From NCBI GenBank assembly GCA_002451235.1, contig DKBN01000016.1, positions 1 through 16,197 on the forward strand: DNA of 16,197 bases. Direction: 5' to 3'. The stretch is from Patescibacteria group bacterium UBA6899 (lineage in GTDB: Bacteria > Patescibacteriota > Minisyncoccia > Phycocordibacterales > UBA6899). The notes beneath the pieces are model-generated. The model saw only the letters and a list, made by a program, of their open reading frames with translations, did not search any database and was not told where the DNA came from. The position numbers and the translations under genes were made by a program. Below, piece after piece: positions 1 through 6,135 of the stretch. Each line of letters opens with the position of its first letter. Positions within the stretch are counted from its first letter, which is position 1.

Positions 1-1422
1 GCCGATATAGATTACATTCTTCGGATAGATCACCTTGAGGACAGCACTCGAGATCGTCGCCTGTGTGCTGTTGGCGTAACGGATGGTGTATTGAATGGTG
101 GAATGCGCCTTGCGTTCTCCTTCGGTCGCACTATACAGCGCGACCTCCGAAGGAGCGTTCTGCTTCCCGAAGAGCGACGATAGGAATCCTCCCGATGCTC
201 CTGCCGCCGCGACCTGAGAACTCCCTCCTCCAGAGGTGGTCGATGGTGCCGCCGGGCGTGAACCGAACAATCGGGCGAACGGATTGAGCGCGTTCAAGCC
301 GGACATCTGGATGGCAGGGGGAGCCGTGTTCATGTCTCCTGGAAATTGCGTAGCTGCTCCTGTTCCTTTGGATGTTCCCGTCGTGACTCCGATCTTCGAG
401 ATTCCCGTCGTGGTTGTGGATGGCGCAGGAATCGTGAATGATCCGACCTTGCTTTGGTAGATGCGTCCCTGGAAATCGATCTTCGCGATCAAGAAATATT
501 GGCTTCCCTTTGTGAGGTTCCCGACGCGGAACTGGTATGTGCCTTTCGGCTGTACTGTCGCGGAAGCCGCCTCCTTGTATGCGCCACCGTTCTCCGAAAG
601 CGAGACCGTGAGTTTCCCTTGCCACACCTCGGGGAGATCCCAGGAAAATATCGCGTCCGAGTGCTTGGATGGATCGAGGGAAGGCGGGGTATAGGCGACA
701 ACAGACGATTGCGAGAGGGGGGAACCATCTGTGGTTAACGTCATCACGGCTCCATATCGTCTGCCATAGACGCTCTCACCGACGATACGATAGCTATGGT
801 GGATGCCAGGGCGCAGGTGGCTGAGAGTGCGTGTGACGATCTGCGAGCTCCCGCCGATCCCTGAAGGTTGCGTCCGCTGATCCAAGAGTGAGCCTTCGCC
901 ATATTCGAACCACCAGGTCGTGTGTGTGTTCATGTGCGGAGCAACAAATGCCTGTACCGTCACTGATCTTTCGGTGATCGATTGGACCCCAAGTGTGCTG
1001 ACGCGAACATCCTCTGGGGTAGTTCCAAAAAGGCTTTTCGTCGTAAAGTAGGTTGTCTGTCCAGTGTAGTTGCCGCGCGAGTTCTCCGCCATCAAACGGA
1101 CGAAGTAGGTCGTATCCGGGTGAAGCCCCACGATGCTGGGGCGCACGAAACCGGGGGCGCCGATGCCGCGGCGATCCGTGGTGTAGGTATAGCTTGATCC
1201 GGCAAATCCCCACTCGAACCAATATTGGGTGTCTTTCGTTTGGTTCGGGTTCACCCAGCCATTGAGGCGAGCGCTCTTCTCGGTCACAAAATCCGGCGCT
1301 TGTGTTTGCGCCAAAGGGACCGCGTCCGCAAATACAACGAAGGCTGGTACGAACGAACCAAAAAAGATAGCGAGTGCCAAAAACGCCGTTCGCGCGTGCA
1401 TGTGGCAGAAATCCAGTTTCAT
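1..1422 (-). CDS. Secreted fibronectin-III-like repeat protein, C-terminus cut by window edge
   Basis: An uninterrupted 474-codon frame runs from ATG at 1422 to the left edge with no stop, so only the N-terminal part is visible. Residues 1-32 look like a signal peptide: a basic/His start, a hydrophobic core at about 13-31, and a likely cut after VFA. Residues about 40-129 and 130-233 are two fibronectin-III-like repeats with matching landmarks (YWFEWG and WWFEYG, then LHPDTTYFVR and LRPGIHHSYR). Residues about 234-332 form a third beta-rich unit ending in GSFTIP. A Ser/Thr/Gly/Ala-rich linker covers about 333-435. The last visible residues (IQYTIRYANS, then VIYPKNV) resemble the start of a DUF11-like repeat. 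Such architecture is typical of cell-surface or adhesion proteins; substrate or partner is unknown. It is divergent from pilB. The start is supported by a consensus promoter just upstream that would give an almost leaderless message. Reading frame is certain; function is inferred. Confidence 0.85.
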   Translation of the reverse strand, partial: MKLDFCHMHARTAFLALAIFFGSFVPAFVVFADAVPLAQTQAPDFVTEKSARLNGWVNPNQTKDTQYWFEWGFAGSSYTYTTDRRGIGAPGFVRPSIVGLHPDTTYFVRLMAENSRGNYTGQTTYFTTKSLFGTTPEDVRVSTLGVQSITERSVTVQAFVAPHMNTHTTWWFEYGEGSLLDQRTQPSGIGGSSQIVTRTLSHLRPGIHHSYRIVGESVYGRRYGAVMTLTTDGSPLSQSSVVAYTPPSLDPSKHSDAIFSWDLPEVWQGKLTVSLSENGGAYKEAASATVQPKGTYQFRVGNLTKGSQYFLIAKIDFQGRIYQSKVGSFTIPAPSTTTTGISKIGVTTGTSKGTGAATQFPGDMNTAPPAIQMSGLNALNPFARLFGSRPAAPSTTSGGGSSQVAAAGASGGFLSSLFGKQNAPSEVALYSATEGERKAHSTIQYTIRYANSTQATISSAVLKVIYPKNVIYIG

Positions 1423-1430
1423 ATAAGGAC

Positions 1431-1459
1431 ATTGTACACCAAAAACATACCATTGTCAA
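1431..1459 (-). promoter_or_regulatory. Consensus sigma70-type promoter for the fibronectin-like gene
   Basis: On the minus strand the -35 is TTGACA (1459-1454, perfect), the spacer is 17 bp, and the -10 is TACAAT (1436-1431, one mismatch). Transcription would start near 1424, only two bases before the ATG at 1422. No Shine-Dalgarno sequence is present, so the message is predicted to be nearly leaderless. Confidence 0.8.
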
Positions 1460-1504
1460 TGTTTTAAAGTAGAGGTGTTCCTTTTTTGTAGACGGGTTCG
1501 GGGG

Positions 1505-1510
1505 TACAAT
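1505..1510 (+). promoter_or_regulatory. Probable -10 box for pilB
   Basis: TACAAT sits ten bases before the ATG at 1520, so the predicted start of transcription (about 1517) is three bases before the start codon. The -35 region is T-rich (1482-1487) and does not match the consensus well. The same -10 hexamer and geometry occur in the divergent promoter at 1431-1459. Confidence 0.5.
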
Positions 1511-1519
1511 AACGCTCAC

Positions 1520-3205
1520 ATGATAGAGTTCAACGATCAGAACTCCGAACGGTCGCTGGACGAGTTCCGCCGCCAGGAGGCATCACAGCTCGCTCAGATC
1601 CTTTCTTCCCGCTACGGCATTCCGTATATCGACCTCAATCTCGTCATCATCGACTCCTCGGTCATTAGGATGATTCCCGAGCCCGTGGCACGAGAAGCAA
1701 GGGCGGTAGTGTTCCAGCTCGACGGACATACCGCGCGTGTGGCAATACTGACACCAAACACCGATCGCCTCCCCGCCCTCACGTCGGAACTCGAACGTCA
1801 GGGATACCAAGTGGAACTCTACCTCACATCCGAATTTGCCCTCGAGAAGGCGTGGCAGATCTACCACGAGGTCTCGTATGCAAGGGCCGAGGTCGCGGGA
1901 GTCATGGCGGTCTCTGATGAGACCATGCAGAAATACGTGAACGAGATCAAGTCGATCGCGGACGTCAAACTGATCATCGAGGGGGCGCTCAAGTCAGGGG
2001 ATGTGCATGCGAATTCCACCGTGGTCGAGATCATGATGGGCGGCGCGGTTGCGACCAATGTCTCCGATGTCCATATCGAGCCAGAGAAGGAGGAGGTGCG
2101 GCTGCGCTACAGACTTGACGGCGTCCTGCAAGACGTTGCGTCGTTCTCCCACCCCCACTATCGGAAGATCTTGGGGCGCATCAAACTTCTCGCCGGCGTC
2201 AAACTCAATGTCACGAAAGAGGCGCAGGACGGGCGTTTCACCATCAAGATCCAGGGCATCGACGTCGAGGTTCGCACCTCCATCCTCCCTTCCGCATATG
2301 CCGAAGCAGTGGTGATGCGCATCTTGAACCCGAAGTCCATCTCCGTCCCGATGGAAGAGCTCGGCATGGACGAGCATCTCTACGCCATCATGCAGGACAT
2401 GATCTCGAAGCCGAACGGGTTGATCCTTACGACCGGGCCTACGGGTTCTGGAAAGACGACAACCCTCTACGCGATCCTAAAAAAGCTGCGCAGCCCGGAG
2501 GTGAAGATCATCACCATCGAGGACCCGATCGAATATCATCTCGATGGCATCTCACAAACTCAAGTCGACCACGATAAGGGGTATGATTTCCATAATGGCC
2601 TTCGCGCGGCAGTGCGCCAAGACCCCGATGTCATCATGGTCGGCGAGATCCGCGACAACGAGACGGCGTCTGTCGCCATCGACTCGGCCTTGACCGGCCA
2701 TCTTGTCTTCTCTACCCTCCACACCAACTCCGCCGCTGGCGCGATCCCGCGCTTGATCGATATCGGCGTCAATCCGAAGATCATCGGTAGCGCGCTCAAT
2801 ATCGCGCTTGCACAACGCCTCGTCCGTAAGCTTTGCCTCAACTGCCGTCAAGAATATACACCGGAAGGAAAGGAGCAGACATTCATCGAGCGCATGCTCC
2901 CGGAGATGCAGCGCCTGCGCCCCGACCTCGTCATCCCCAACATGGTCTTCCGTTCGGTCGGCTGTGAGAAGTGCACGTTCACGGGATATAAAGGACGTAT
3001 CTCGATCTACGAAGGCATCTTGATGGATGCGGCCGTCGACACCCTTATCAAAGAAGGGAACCCCTCTGAGCGCGAGATCAAGGAAGCAGCGCTTCCGCAG
3101 GGGATCTTCGACATGCGGCAGGACGGACTCGCAAAGGTCTTTAAGGGGATCACCTCGATCGACGAAATTGGTCGTGCTGTCGGACTCACCGACGCACGTG
3201 TTTGA
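1520..3205 (+). CDS. pilB: PilB/GspE-family type IV pilus assembly ATPase
   Basis: A 561-residue secretion ATPase that would drive type IV pilus polymerisation from the cytoplasmic face. Residues about 15-125 form an N-terminal MshEN/T2SSE-N-like domain. The ATPase core shows Walker A GPTGSGKT (about 306-313), an Asp box (IEDPIEYH), Walker B (DVIMVGEIRD) and a His box (TGHLVFSTLHTN). A tetra-cysteine zinc site follows, with CLNC at 439-442 and CEKC at 482-485, typical of PilB/GspE and absent from PilT. The 1520 start was chosen over an upstream in-frame ATG at 1475 because the -10 box at 1505-1510 lies between them and family similarity begins after 1520. No pilC, pilT, pilM or pilin gene is adjacent, so its partners must lie elsewhere. 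The gene ends directly before a strong terminator. GspE rather than PilB cannot be excluded. Confidence 0.93.
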   Translation: MIEFNDQNSERSLDEFRRQEASQLAQILSSRYGIPYIDLNLVIIDSSVIRMIPEPVAREARAVVFQLDGHTARVAILTPNTDRLPALTSELERQGYQVELYLTSEFALEKAWQIYHEVSYARAEVAGVMAVSDETMQKYVNEIKSIADVKLIIEGALKSGDVHANSTVVEIMMGGAVATNVSDVHIEPEKEEVRLRYRLDGVLQDVASFSHPHYRKILGRIKLLAGVKLNVTKEAQDGRFTIKIQGIDVEVRTSILPSAYAEAVVMRILNPKSISVPMEELGMDEHLYAIMQDMISKPNGLILTTGPTGSGKTTTLYAILKKLRSPEVKIITIEDPIEYHLDGISQTQVDHDKGYDFHNGLRAAVRQDPDVIMVGEIRDNETASVAIDSALTGHLVFSTLHTNSAAGAIPRLIDIGVNPKIIGSALNIALAQRLVRKLCLNCRQEYTPEGKEQTFIERMLPEMQRLRPDLVIPNMVFRSVGCEKCTFTGYKGRISIYEGILMDAAVDTLIKEGNPSEREIKEAALPQGIFDMRQDGLAKVFKGITSIDEIGRAVGLTDARV

Positions 3206-3207
3206 CC

Positions 3208-3243
3208 AAAACACAAACACCCCTTGTGGGGTGTTTGTGTTTT
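3208..3243. terminator. Perfect 16-bp hairpin, bidirectional terminator
   Basis: The left arm AAAACACAAACACCCC (3208-3223) and right arm (3228-3243) are perfect reverse complements with a TTGT loop (3224-3227). Because the arms begin with AAAA and end with TTTT, the hairpin reads as a GC-rich stem plus a U-run in both directions. It would end pilB from the left (stop codon 3203-3205) and the predicted minus-strand RNA from the right. Confidence 0.9.
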
Positions 3244-3423
3244 GAGCCGAGAACTCTCCAAGTGATTACTTCCGCAAAAGAGCGGGAGTTAAATGGAAAC
3301 CTGGGGAGACATCCAGCACATCCGCGCGAGGCGACTACCAGGTGGTCCTTGGCCGACATCATGGAGACCTGTGGGGTCCTAACCGCTTGGAGAGTTCTCC
3401 TCTCAATTTTGACGAACCATCGT
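3208..3423 (-). ncRNA. Candidate structured non-coding RNA of unrecognised family
   Basis: This fills the 383-base gap between pilB and ruvB. A strong minus-strand promoter (3430-3458) predicts a start at an A at 3423, and the bidirectional terminator at 3208-3243 would end a transcript of about 215 nt. A closing helix joins 3399-3384 to 3264-3249: 16 pairs, 15 Watson-Crick and one G-U. Inside it, a 3'-side hairpin pairs 3289-3282 with 3275-3268 (8 pairs, one wobble, 6-nt loop), and ACCTGG (3343-3338) can pair with CCAGGT (3304-3299). No convincing protein is encoded. I see no RNase P RNA, tmRNA or SRP RNA signature motif. A long closing helix with a hairpin on the 3' strand recalls the layout of 6S RNA, but the sequence is not recognisably 6S. 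The family is unknown. Confidence 0.6.
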
Positions 3424-3429
3424 AAAGAA

Positions 3430-3458
3430 AGTCTAGCATAGAAAAGCATCTTTGTCAA
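3430..3458 (-). promoter_or_regulatory. Strong promoter for the candidate RNA gene
   Basis: On the minus strand the -35 is TTGACA (3458-3453, perfect), the spacer is exactly 17 bp, and the -10 is TAGACT (3435-3430, four of six) preceded by TGC, an extended -10 element. The predicted start is 3423. No reading frame of useful length begins downstream before the terminator, which points to an RNA product. Confidence 0.7.
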
Positions 3459-3508
3459 ATACTCTTCTGAGGCCTTTTCTCTTCGCTCTTTCCTTGAGCT
3501 TGAAACGT

Positions 3509-3517
3509 TGCTACACT
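3509..3517 (+). promoter_or_regulatory. Possible extended -10 promoter for ruvB
   Basis: TGC followed by TACACT (3512-3517) forms an extended -10 element. The -35 at the right distance is poor (TTTCCT). It predicts a leader of about 65 nt before the ruvB ATG, with no visible Shine-Dalgarno sequence near the start. This is the best plus-strand candidate between the RNA gene and ruvB, but it is weak. Confidence 0.35.
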
Positions 3518-3588
3518 GGTTGTGAGCGAAAGGCGCAAAAAAGCGCGTATTTCCAAGCTGGGAGCGATTGTAGCAATAAGCGAATCCT

Positions 3589-4608
3589 ATGTCAACAGAA
3601 CGCACGAATGACGAAAAAGAGGCTCTATTCCTTGACCAAAAGCTCCGTCCGGGCCGTTGGGATGAGTATGTCGGCCAGGAGCATATCAAAGAGAATCTTC
3701 ATATCCTTCTCTCGGCGGCTGCCGAGCGCCGGCATCCTCCGGAGCATCTTCTCTTCTATGGCCCGCCGGGGTTGGGGAAGACTACCCTTGCGCATTTGAT
3801 CGCAAAGGAGATGGGGGCTCAAATGAAGTCTACCTCTGGGCCGGCGATCGAGAAGGTGGGGGACCTGGCGTCGATACTCACGAATCTCTCCCCTGGGGAT
3901 GTTCTCTTCATCGACGAGATCCATCGACTGAACAAGATGGTGGAAGAGGTGCTATATCCAGCTATGGAATCCGGGGTTCTCGACATCATCATTGGGAAGG
4001 GTCCGTCAGCGCGCACCATCCAGCTCGAACTTCCCCCATTCACTCTCATCGCCGCTACTACCCGCATCGCCCTCCTCTCCTCTCCGCTCCGTTCGCGATT
4101 CTCTGGTGGGGTATTCCGTCTTGAATTCTACACAGAAGAGGAGATCGCGTGCATCGTACGCCGCTCTGCGGAGATCCTTGGTGTCGCGCTGACGGAGGGG
4201 GCGGAGCAGGAGATCGCACAACGCAGCCGTTTTACACCTCGTACTGCCAACTATTTCTTGAAGCGAGCCCGAGATTTCGCGCAGGTACGCAAGCGTCCGC
4301 TTGATGAGATCGCCGTTAAGGAGGCGCTCCGTCTTCTCGAGATCGACGAGATCGGGCTCGGTTCTCCTGATCGGAAGCTCCTAGAGGTCTTGATCGAGAA
4401 ATTTGAAGGGGGGCCGGCGGGCCTTGGAACACTTTCCGCCGCGACTTCGGAAGAGACCGCGACCATCGAGGAGGTGTACGAACCATATTTGATCCAATTG
4501 GGTCTTCTTGAGCGCACCCCACGGGGGCGAACTGCGACCAAGAAAGCGTATGAACATCTCGGATTTCCGTATTCAAAAGGTGGGCAGGAAAAATTACTGG
4601 TCGGATGA
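3589..4608 (+). CDS. ruvB: Holliday junction branch migration ATPase RuvB
   Basis: A 339-residue protein of normal RuvB length. RuvB hexamers pump DNA through RuvA-bound Holliday junctions during recombination repair. Visible landmarks: the N-terminal [13 protein letters not shown] segment (about 19-31), Walker A GPPGLGKT (58-65), Walker B DEIH (109-112), sensor 1 AATTR, and SPLRSRF with the arginine-finger region (about 165-171). The C-terminal winged helix carries the family-typical [16 protein letters not shown] and [18 protein letters not shown] segments. The ATG at 3589 gives a normal N-terminus; no Shine-Dalgarno sequence precedes it. yebC follows after 68 bases and ruvC after that, so the three probably form one transcription unit. 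ruvA, the DNA-binding partner, is not in this window. Confidence 0.97.
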   Translation: MSTERTNDEKEALFLDQKLRPGRWDEYVGQEHIKENLHILLSAAAERRHPPEHLLFYGPPGLGKTTLAHLIAKEMGAQMKSTSGPAIEKVGDLASILTNLSPGDVLFIDEIHRLNKMVEEVLYPAMESGVLDIIIGKGPSARTIQLELPPFTLIAATTRIALLSSPLRSRFSGGVFRLEFYTEEEIACIVRRSAEILGVALTEGAEQEIAQRSRFTPRTANYFLKRARDFAQVRKRPLDEIAVKEALRLLEIDEIGLGSPDRKLLEVLIEKFEGGPAGLGTLSAATSEETATIEEVYEPYLIQLGLLERTPRGRTATKKAYEHLGFPYSKGGQEKLLVG

Positions 4609-4649
4609 CGCAAGGTAGCGGGGGTCCGCGCTTTGGTATATGCTTGGAG

Positions 4650-4663
4650 CACTATTCGTAGTG
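4650..4663 (+). repeat. Small hairpin with TTCG loop between ruvB and yebC
   Basis: CACTA (4650-4654) and TAGTG (4659-4663) flank a TTCG loop, a stable tetraloop hairpin in RNA. There is no T-run after it, so it is unlikely to be an ordinary intrinsic terminator. It lies 13 bases before the yebC start and might affect translation or mRNA stability. Confidence 0.3.
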
Positions 4664-4676
4664 GTGCACTATCGAT

Positions 4677-5207
4677 ATGTCTGGACACAGTAAGTGGGCG
4701 CAGATAAAAAGGCAAAAAGGAGCGGAGGATGCTCGCAAATCAAAGCTTTTTGGTAAATTGGGTAGCTTGGTCGCTTCGGAGTCGAAGCGCGCAAGGGGTG
4801 ACCAGAACGCCCCGGGTCTTCGGGCTGCGATCGAGAAGGCGAAGAAAGAGAACATGCCCAAGGATACCATCGAACGAGCGATAAAAAAGGGTATGGGGGC
4901 GGAGCAGCGAGAACTTGAGGTCTTGACATATGAATCCTATGGGCCGGGAGGGGTCGCTCTCATCATCACTGCGCTCAGTGATAATCGCAACAAATCTGCA
5001 CAGGAGATCAAGCACGTCATCGCAAAGAACGGAGGTTCATGGGCCGAGCCGGGGGCAGCATCGTGGGCATTCACTAAGACAGAGACAGGGTGGGAGCCGT
5101 CAGTGATGGTGGCGCTTTTGGACGAGGATGCAGTGAGACTTTCGACCCTTGTTGATGCCCTTGAAGAGTGTGATGAAGTGCAGGAGGTGATCACCAACGC
5201 CGAATGA
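4677..5207 (+). CDS. yebC: YebC/PmpR-family protein, short form
   Basis: The N-terminus MSGHSKWAQIKRQKGAEDARK is diagnostic of the YebC/PmpR (TACO1) family, and the YGPGGVALIITALSDNRNKSAQEIKHVIAKNGGS block (about 88-121) matches the conserved core. Family members have been described as transcription regulators and, more recently, as ribosome-associated factors that relieve stalling; which applies here is not shown. The protein has 176 residues against about 240-250 in typical members. The N-terminal domain is complete, and the C-terminal strand (LVDALEECDEVQEVITN) is present. The roughly 70 residues that usually lie between ASWAF (about 128-132) and that C-terminal segment are missing. The join reads cleanly, so this looks like an evolved deletion and not a frameshift. 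It sits between ruvB and ruvC, a common context for yebC, and is probably co-transcribed with them. Confidence 0.93.
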   Translation: MSGHSKWAQIKRQKGAEDARKSKLFGKLGSLVASESKRARGDQNAPGLRAAIEKAKKENMPKDTIERAIKKGMGAEQRELEVLTYESYGPGGVALIITALSDNRNKSAQEIKHVIAKNGGSWAEPGAASWAFTKTETGWEPSVMVALLDEDAVRLSTLVDALEECDEVQEVITNAE

Positions 5208-5208
5208 T

Positions 5209-5748
5209 ATGGTGAGGGTGTTGGGAATCGATCCTGGATATGGCCGTTGTGGTCTTGCTGTTCTTGAACGCAGAGAAGGAAGGGATGTTGTCCTCGAATC
5301 GCTGTGTATCGAGACAGAGGGGGATCGTCCATTTCCTGAACGCTTGAGGGAGGTCGCTCGCGCCATCTGCTCCCTCCTCGAGCACCACCACCCAGACGCG
5401 ATCGCGCTTGAGGAGGTGTTCTTCGGCAAGAACCAGAAGACTGCCATCCGGGTCGCAGAGGTGCGCGGCATGATCCTCTATCTTGCGCTCGAGCGCAAAC
5501 TTCCAGTCTTTGAATACAACCCGGGGCGCGTGAAGATCGCGGTCACGGGAGTCGGCCGAGCGGATAAAGCTCAGGTCACAAAGATGATCCCATTGTTGGT
5601 AAAGATCGAGAAACAGAACGTCCTCGACGACGAGTACGACGCCATCGCACTCGCGCTCACACATCTTGCAGAAGATGGCCAAAGATGGCCACGGTTGACG
5701 GAAGGTGATTGTACACAGCAAAGGATTGCTCGTCAAAAGGACTTATGA
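5209..5748 (+). CDS. ruvC: Holliday junction resolvase RuvC
   Basis: A 179-residue endonuclease that cuts Holliday junctions symmetrically, working with RuvAB. The RNase H-like catalytic acids are visible: D8 in GIDPGYGRCG, E68 in ALEEVFFGKN, and D141 and D144 in DDEYDAIALALTH. The conserved YNPGRVK and GVGRADKAQV segments are also present. The last 20 or so residues (after HLAEDGQRW) are not conserved. The start lies one base after the yebC stop, so translational coupling is likely. The nearby GTG at 5212 is an alternative start that would remove only one residue. The intact catalytic set implies an active enzyme even though ruvA is not visible nearby. Confidence 0.96.
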   Translation: MVRVLGIDPGYGRCGLAVLERREGRDVVLESLCIETEGDRPFPERLREVARAICSLLEHHHPDAIALEEVFFGKNQKTAIRVAEVRGMILYLALERKLPVFEYNPGRVKIAVTGVGRADKAQVTKMIPLLVKIEKQNVLDDEYDAIALALTHLAEDGQRWPRLTEGDCTQQRIARQKDL

Positions 5749-5751
5749 TAC

Positions 5752-5776
5752 ATATGCGGGTAATCGAGACGCATAT
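5752..5776. repeat. 7-bp inverted repeat after ruvC
   Basis: ATATGCG (5752-5758) and CGCATAT (5770-5776) are perfect reverse complements around an 11-base loop. It lies four bases after the ruvC stop and just before the -10 box of the acidic-protein gene. No T-run follows. It could be a weak processing or terminator hairpin for ruvC, or an operator; the sequence alone does not decide. Confidence 0.35.
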
Positions 5777-5796
5777 CACGTTCGATTATCAATTCA

Positions 5797-5802
5797 TATA
5801 CT
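5797..5802 (+). promoter_or_regulatory. -10 box for the acidic-protein gene
   Basis: TATACT (five of six matches to consensus) lies six bases before the ATG at 5809, which would itself be the transcription start, giving a leaderless message. No good -35 is seen at 16-18 bp spacing. Confidence 0.5.
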
Positions 5803-5808
5803 TTTCTC

Positions 5809-6087
5809 ATGGTTGACGACATCATTACCGGAGGGATCATCCCCGATGACGACGACGAGCGGAACGATAACGACGACTTCGACCCGAATGAGATCTCAAG
5901 CGACTCATACCTTGATGACGACGAAAAAGAAGGGGGGGATAAGGCGGTGGACGAAGATGGTGCGGTGAGGGATGAGCCAGAAACGGAGAGCTTCGAAGAA
6001 GACGAGGATGAGGAATTTGAAGGGGAAGATGAGGATGAAGAGGAAGATGAGGATGAATTCAATGAATTCAGAGGTAGCGAAGAATGA
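5809..6087 (+). CDS. Highly acidic low-complexity protein of unknown function
   Basis: A 92-residue reading frame dominated by Asp and Glu, with DDDDE-type runs throughout and an almost pure E/D stretch at about residues 63-85. Basic and aromatic residues are rare. No signal peptide, membrane segment or known domain is visible. The protein is expected to be disordered and strongly negatively charged in the cytoplasm. The acidic tail of the RNA polymerase delta subunit is an example of similar composition, but the folded domain of that protein is absent here. Support for a real gene: an ATG with a TATACT box exactly positioned for a leaderless message, a frame filling the gap between ruvC and the convergent tyrS, and no better frame on either strand. 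Against: repetitive acidic codons can keep a frame open by chance. I do not recognise a family. Confidence 0.6.
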   Translation: MVDDIITGGIIPDDDDERNDNDDFDPNEISSDSYLDDDEKEGGDKAVDEDGAVRDEPETESFEEDEDEEFEGEDEDEEEDEDEFNEFRGSEE

Positions 6088-6135
6088 TCGCAAAGAATGG
6101 TATAACGTTTGAGAGGGTGTTTCGCTGTTCTTTGT

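Noticed and set aside
794..1519. A 241-residue minus-strand frame with an ATG at 1519
   Set aside because: It overlaps the fibronectin-like gene in another frame of the same strand, shows no domain pattern, and starts upstream of the consensus promoter at 1431-1459.
3249..3399. Reading the 16-bp inverted repeat as the ends of a MITE or insertion element
   Set aside because: There is no flanking target-site duplication (bases outside the arms differ) and no second copy in the window. A promoter and a terminator bracket it in the right order for an RNA gene. A mobile origin is not fully excluded.
3186..3689. A 167-residue minus-strand frame and a 79-residue plus-strand frame (3202-3441) in the pilB-ruvB gap
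   Set aside because: Both run through the terminator hairpin and the RNA helices, resemble no family, and the minus-strand one starts inside ruvB upstream of the promoter.
5182..5192. AGGAGGTGATC, a perfect match to the 16S rRNA 3' end, before ruvC
   Set aside because: It lies 16 bases before the ruvC ATG, too far for a normal Shine-Dalgarno site. It encodes QEVI in a conserved YebC segment and contains the palindrome GGTGATCACC, so it is probably a coding coincidence.
5733..6062. A Ser-rich minus-strand frame opposite the acidic protein
   Set aside because: Asp/Glu codons on one strand read as Ser-rich codons on the other. It has no promoter or start signal, so it is a shadow.
6091..6134. 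CAAAGAA and TTCTTTG as a terminator between the acidic gene and tyrS
   Set aside because: The arms are only 7 bp and AT-rich, and are separated by a 30-base loop, which is not a convincing terminator.
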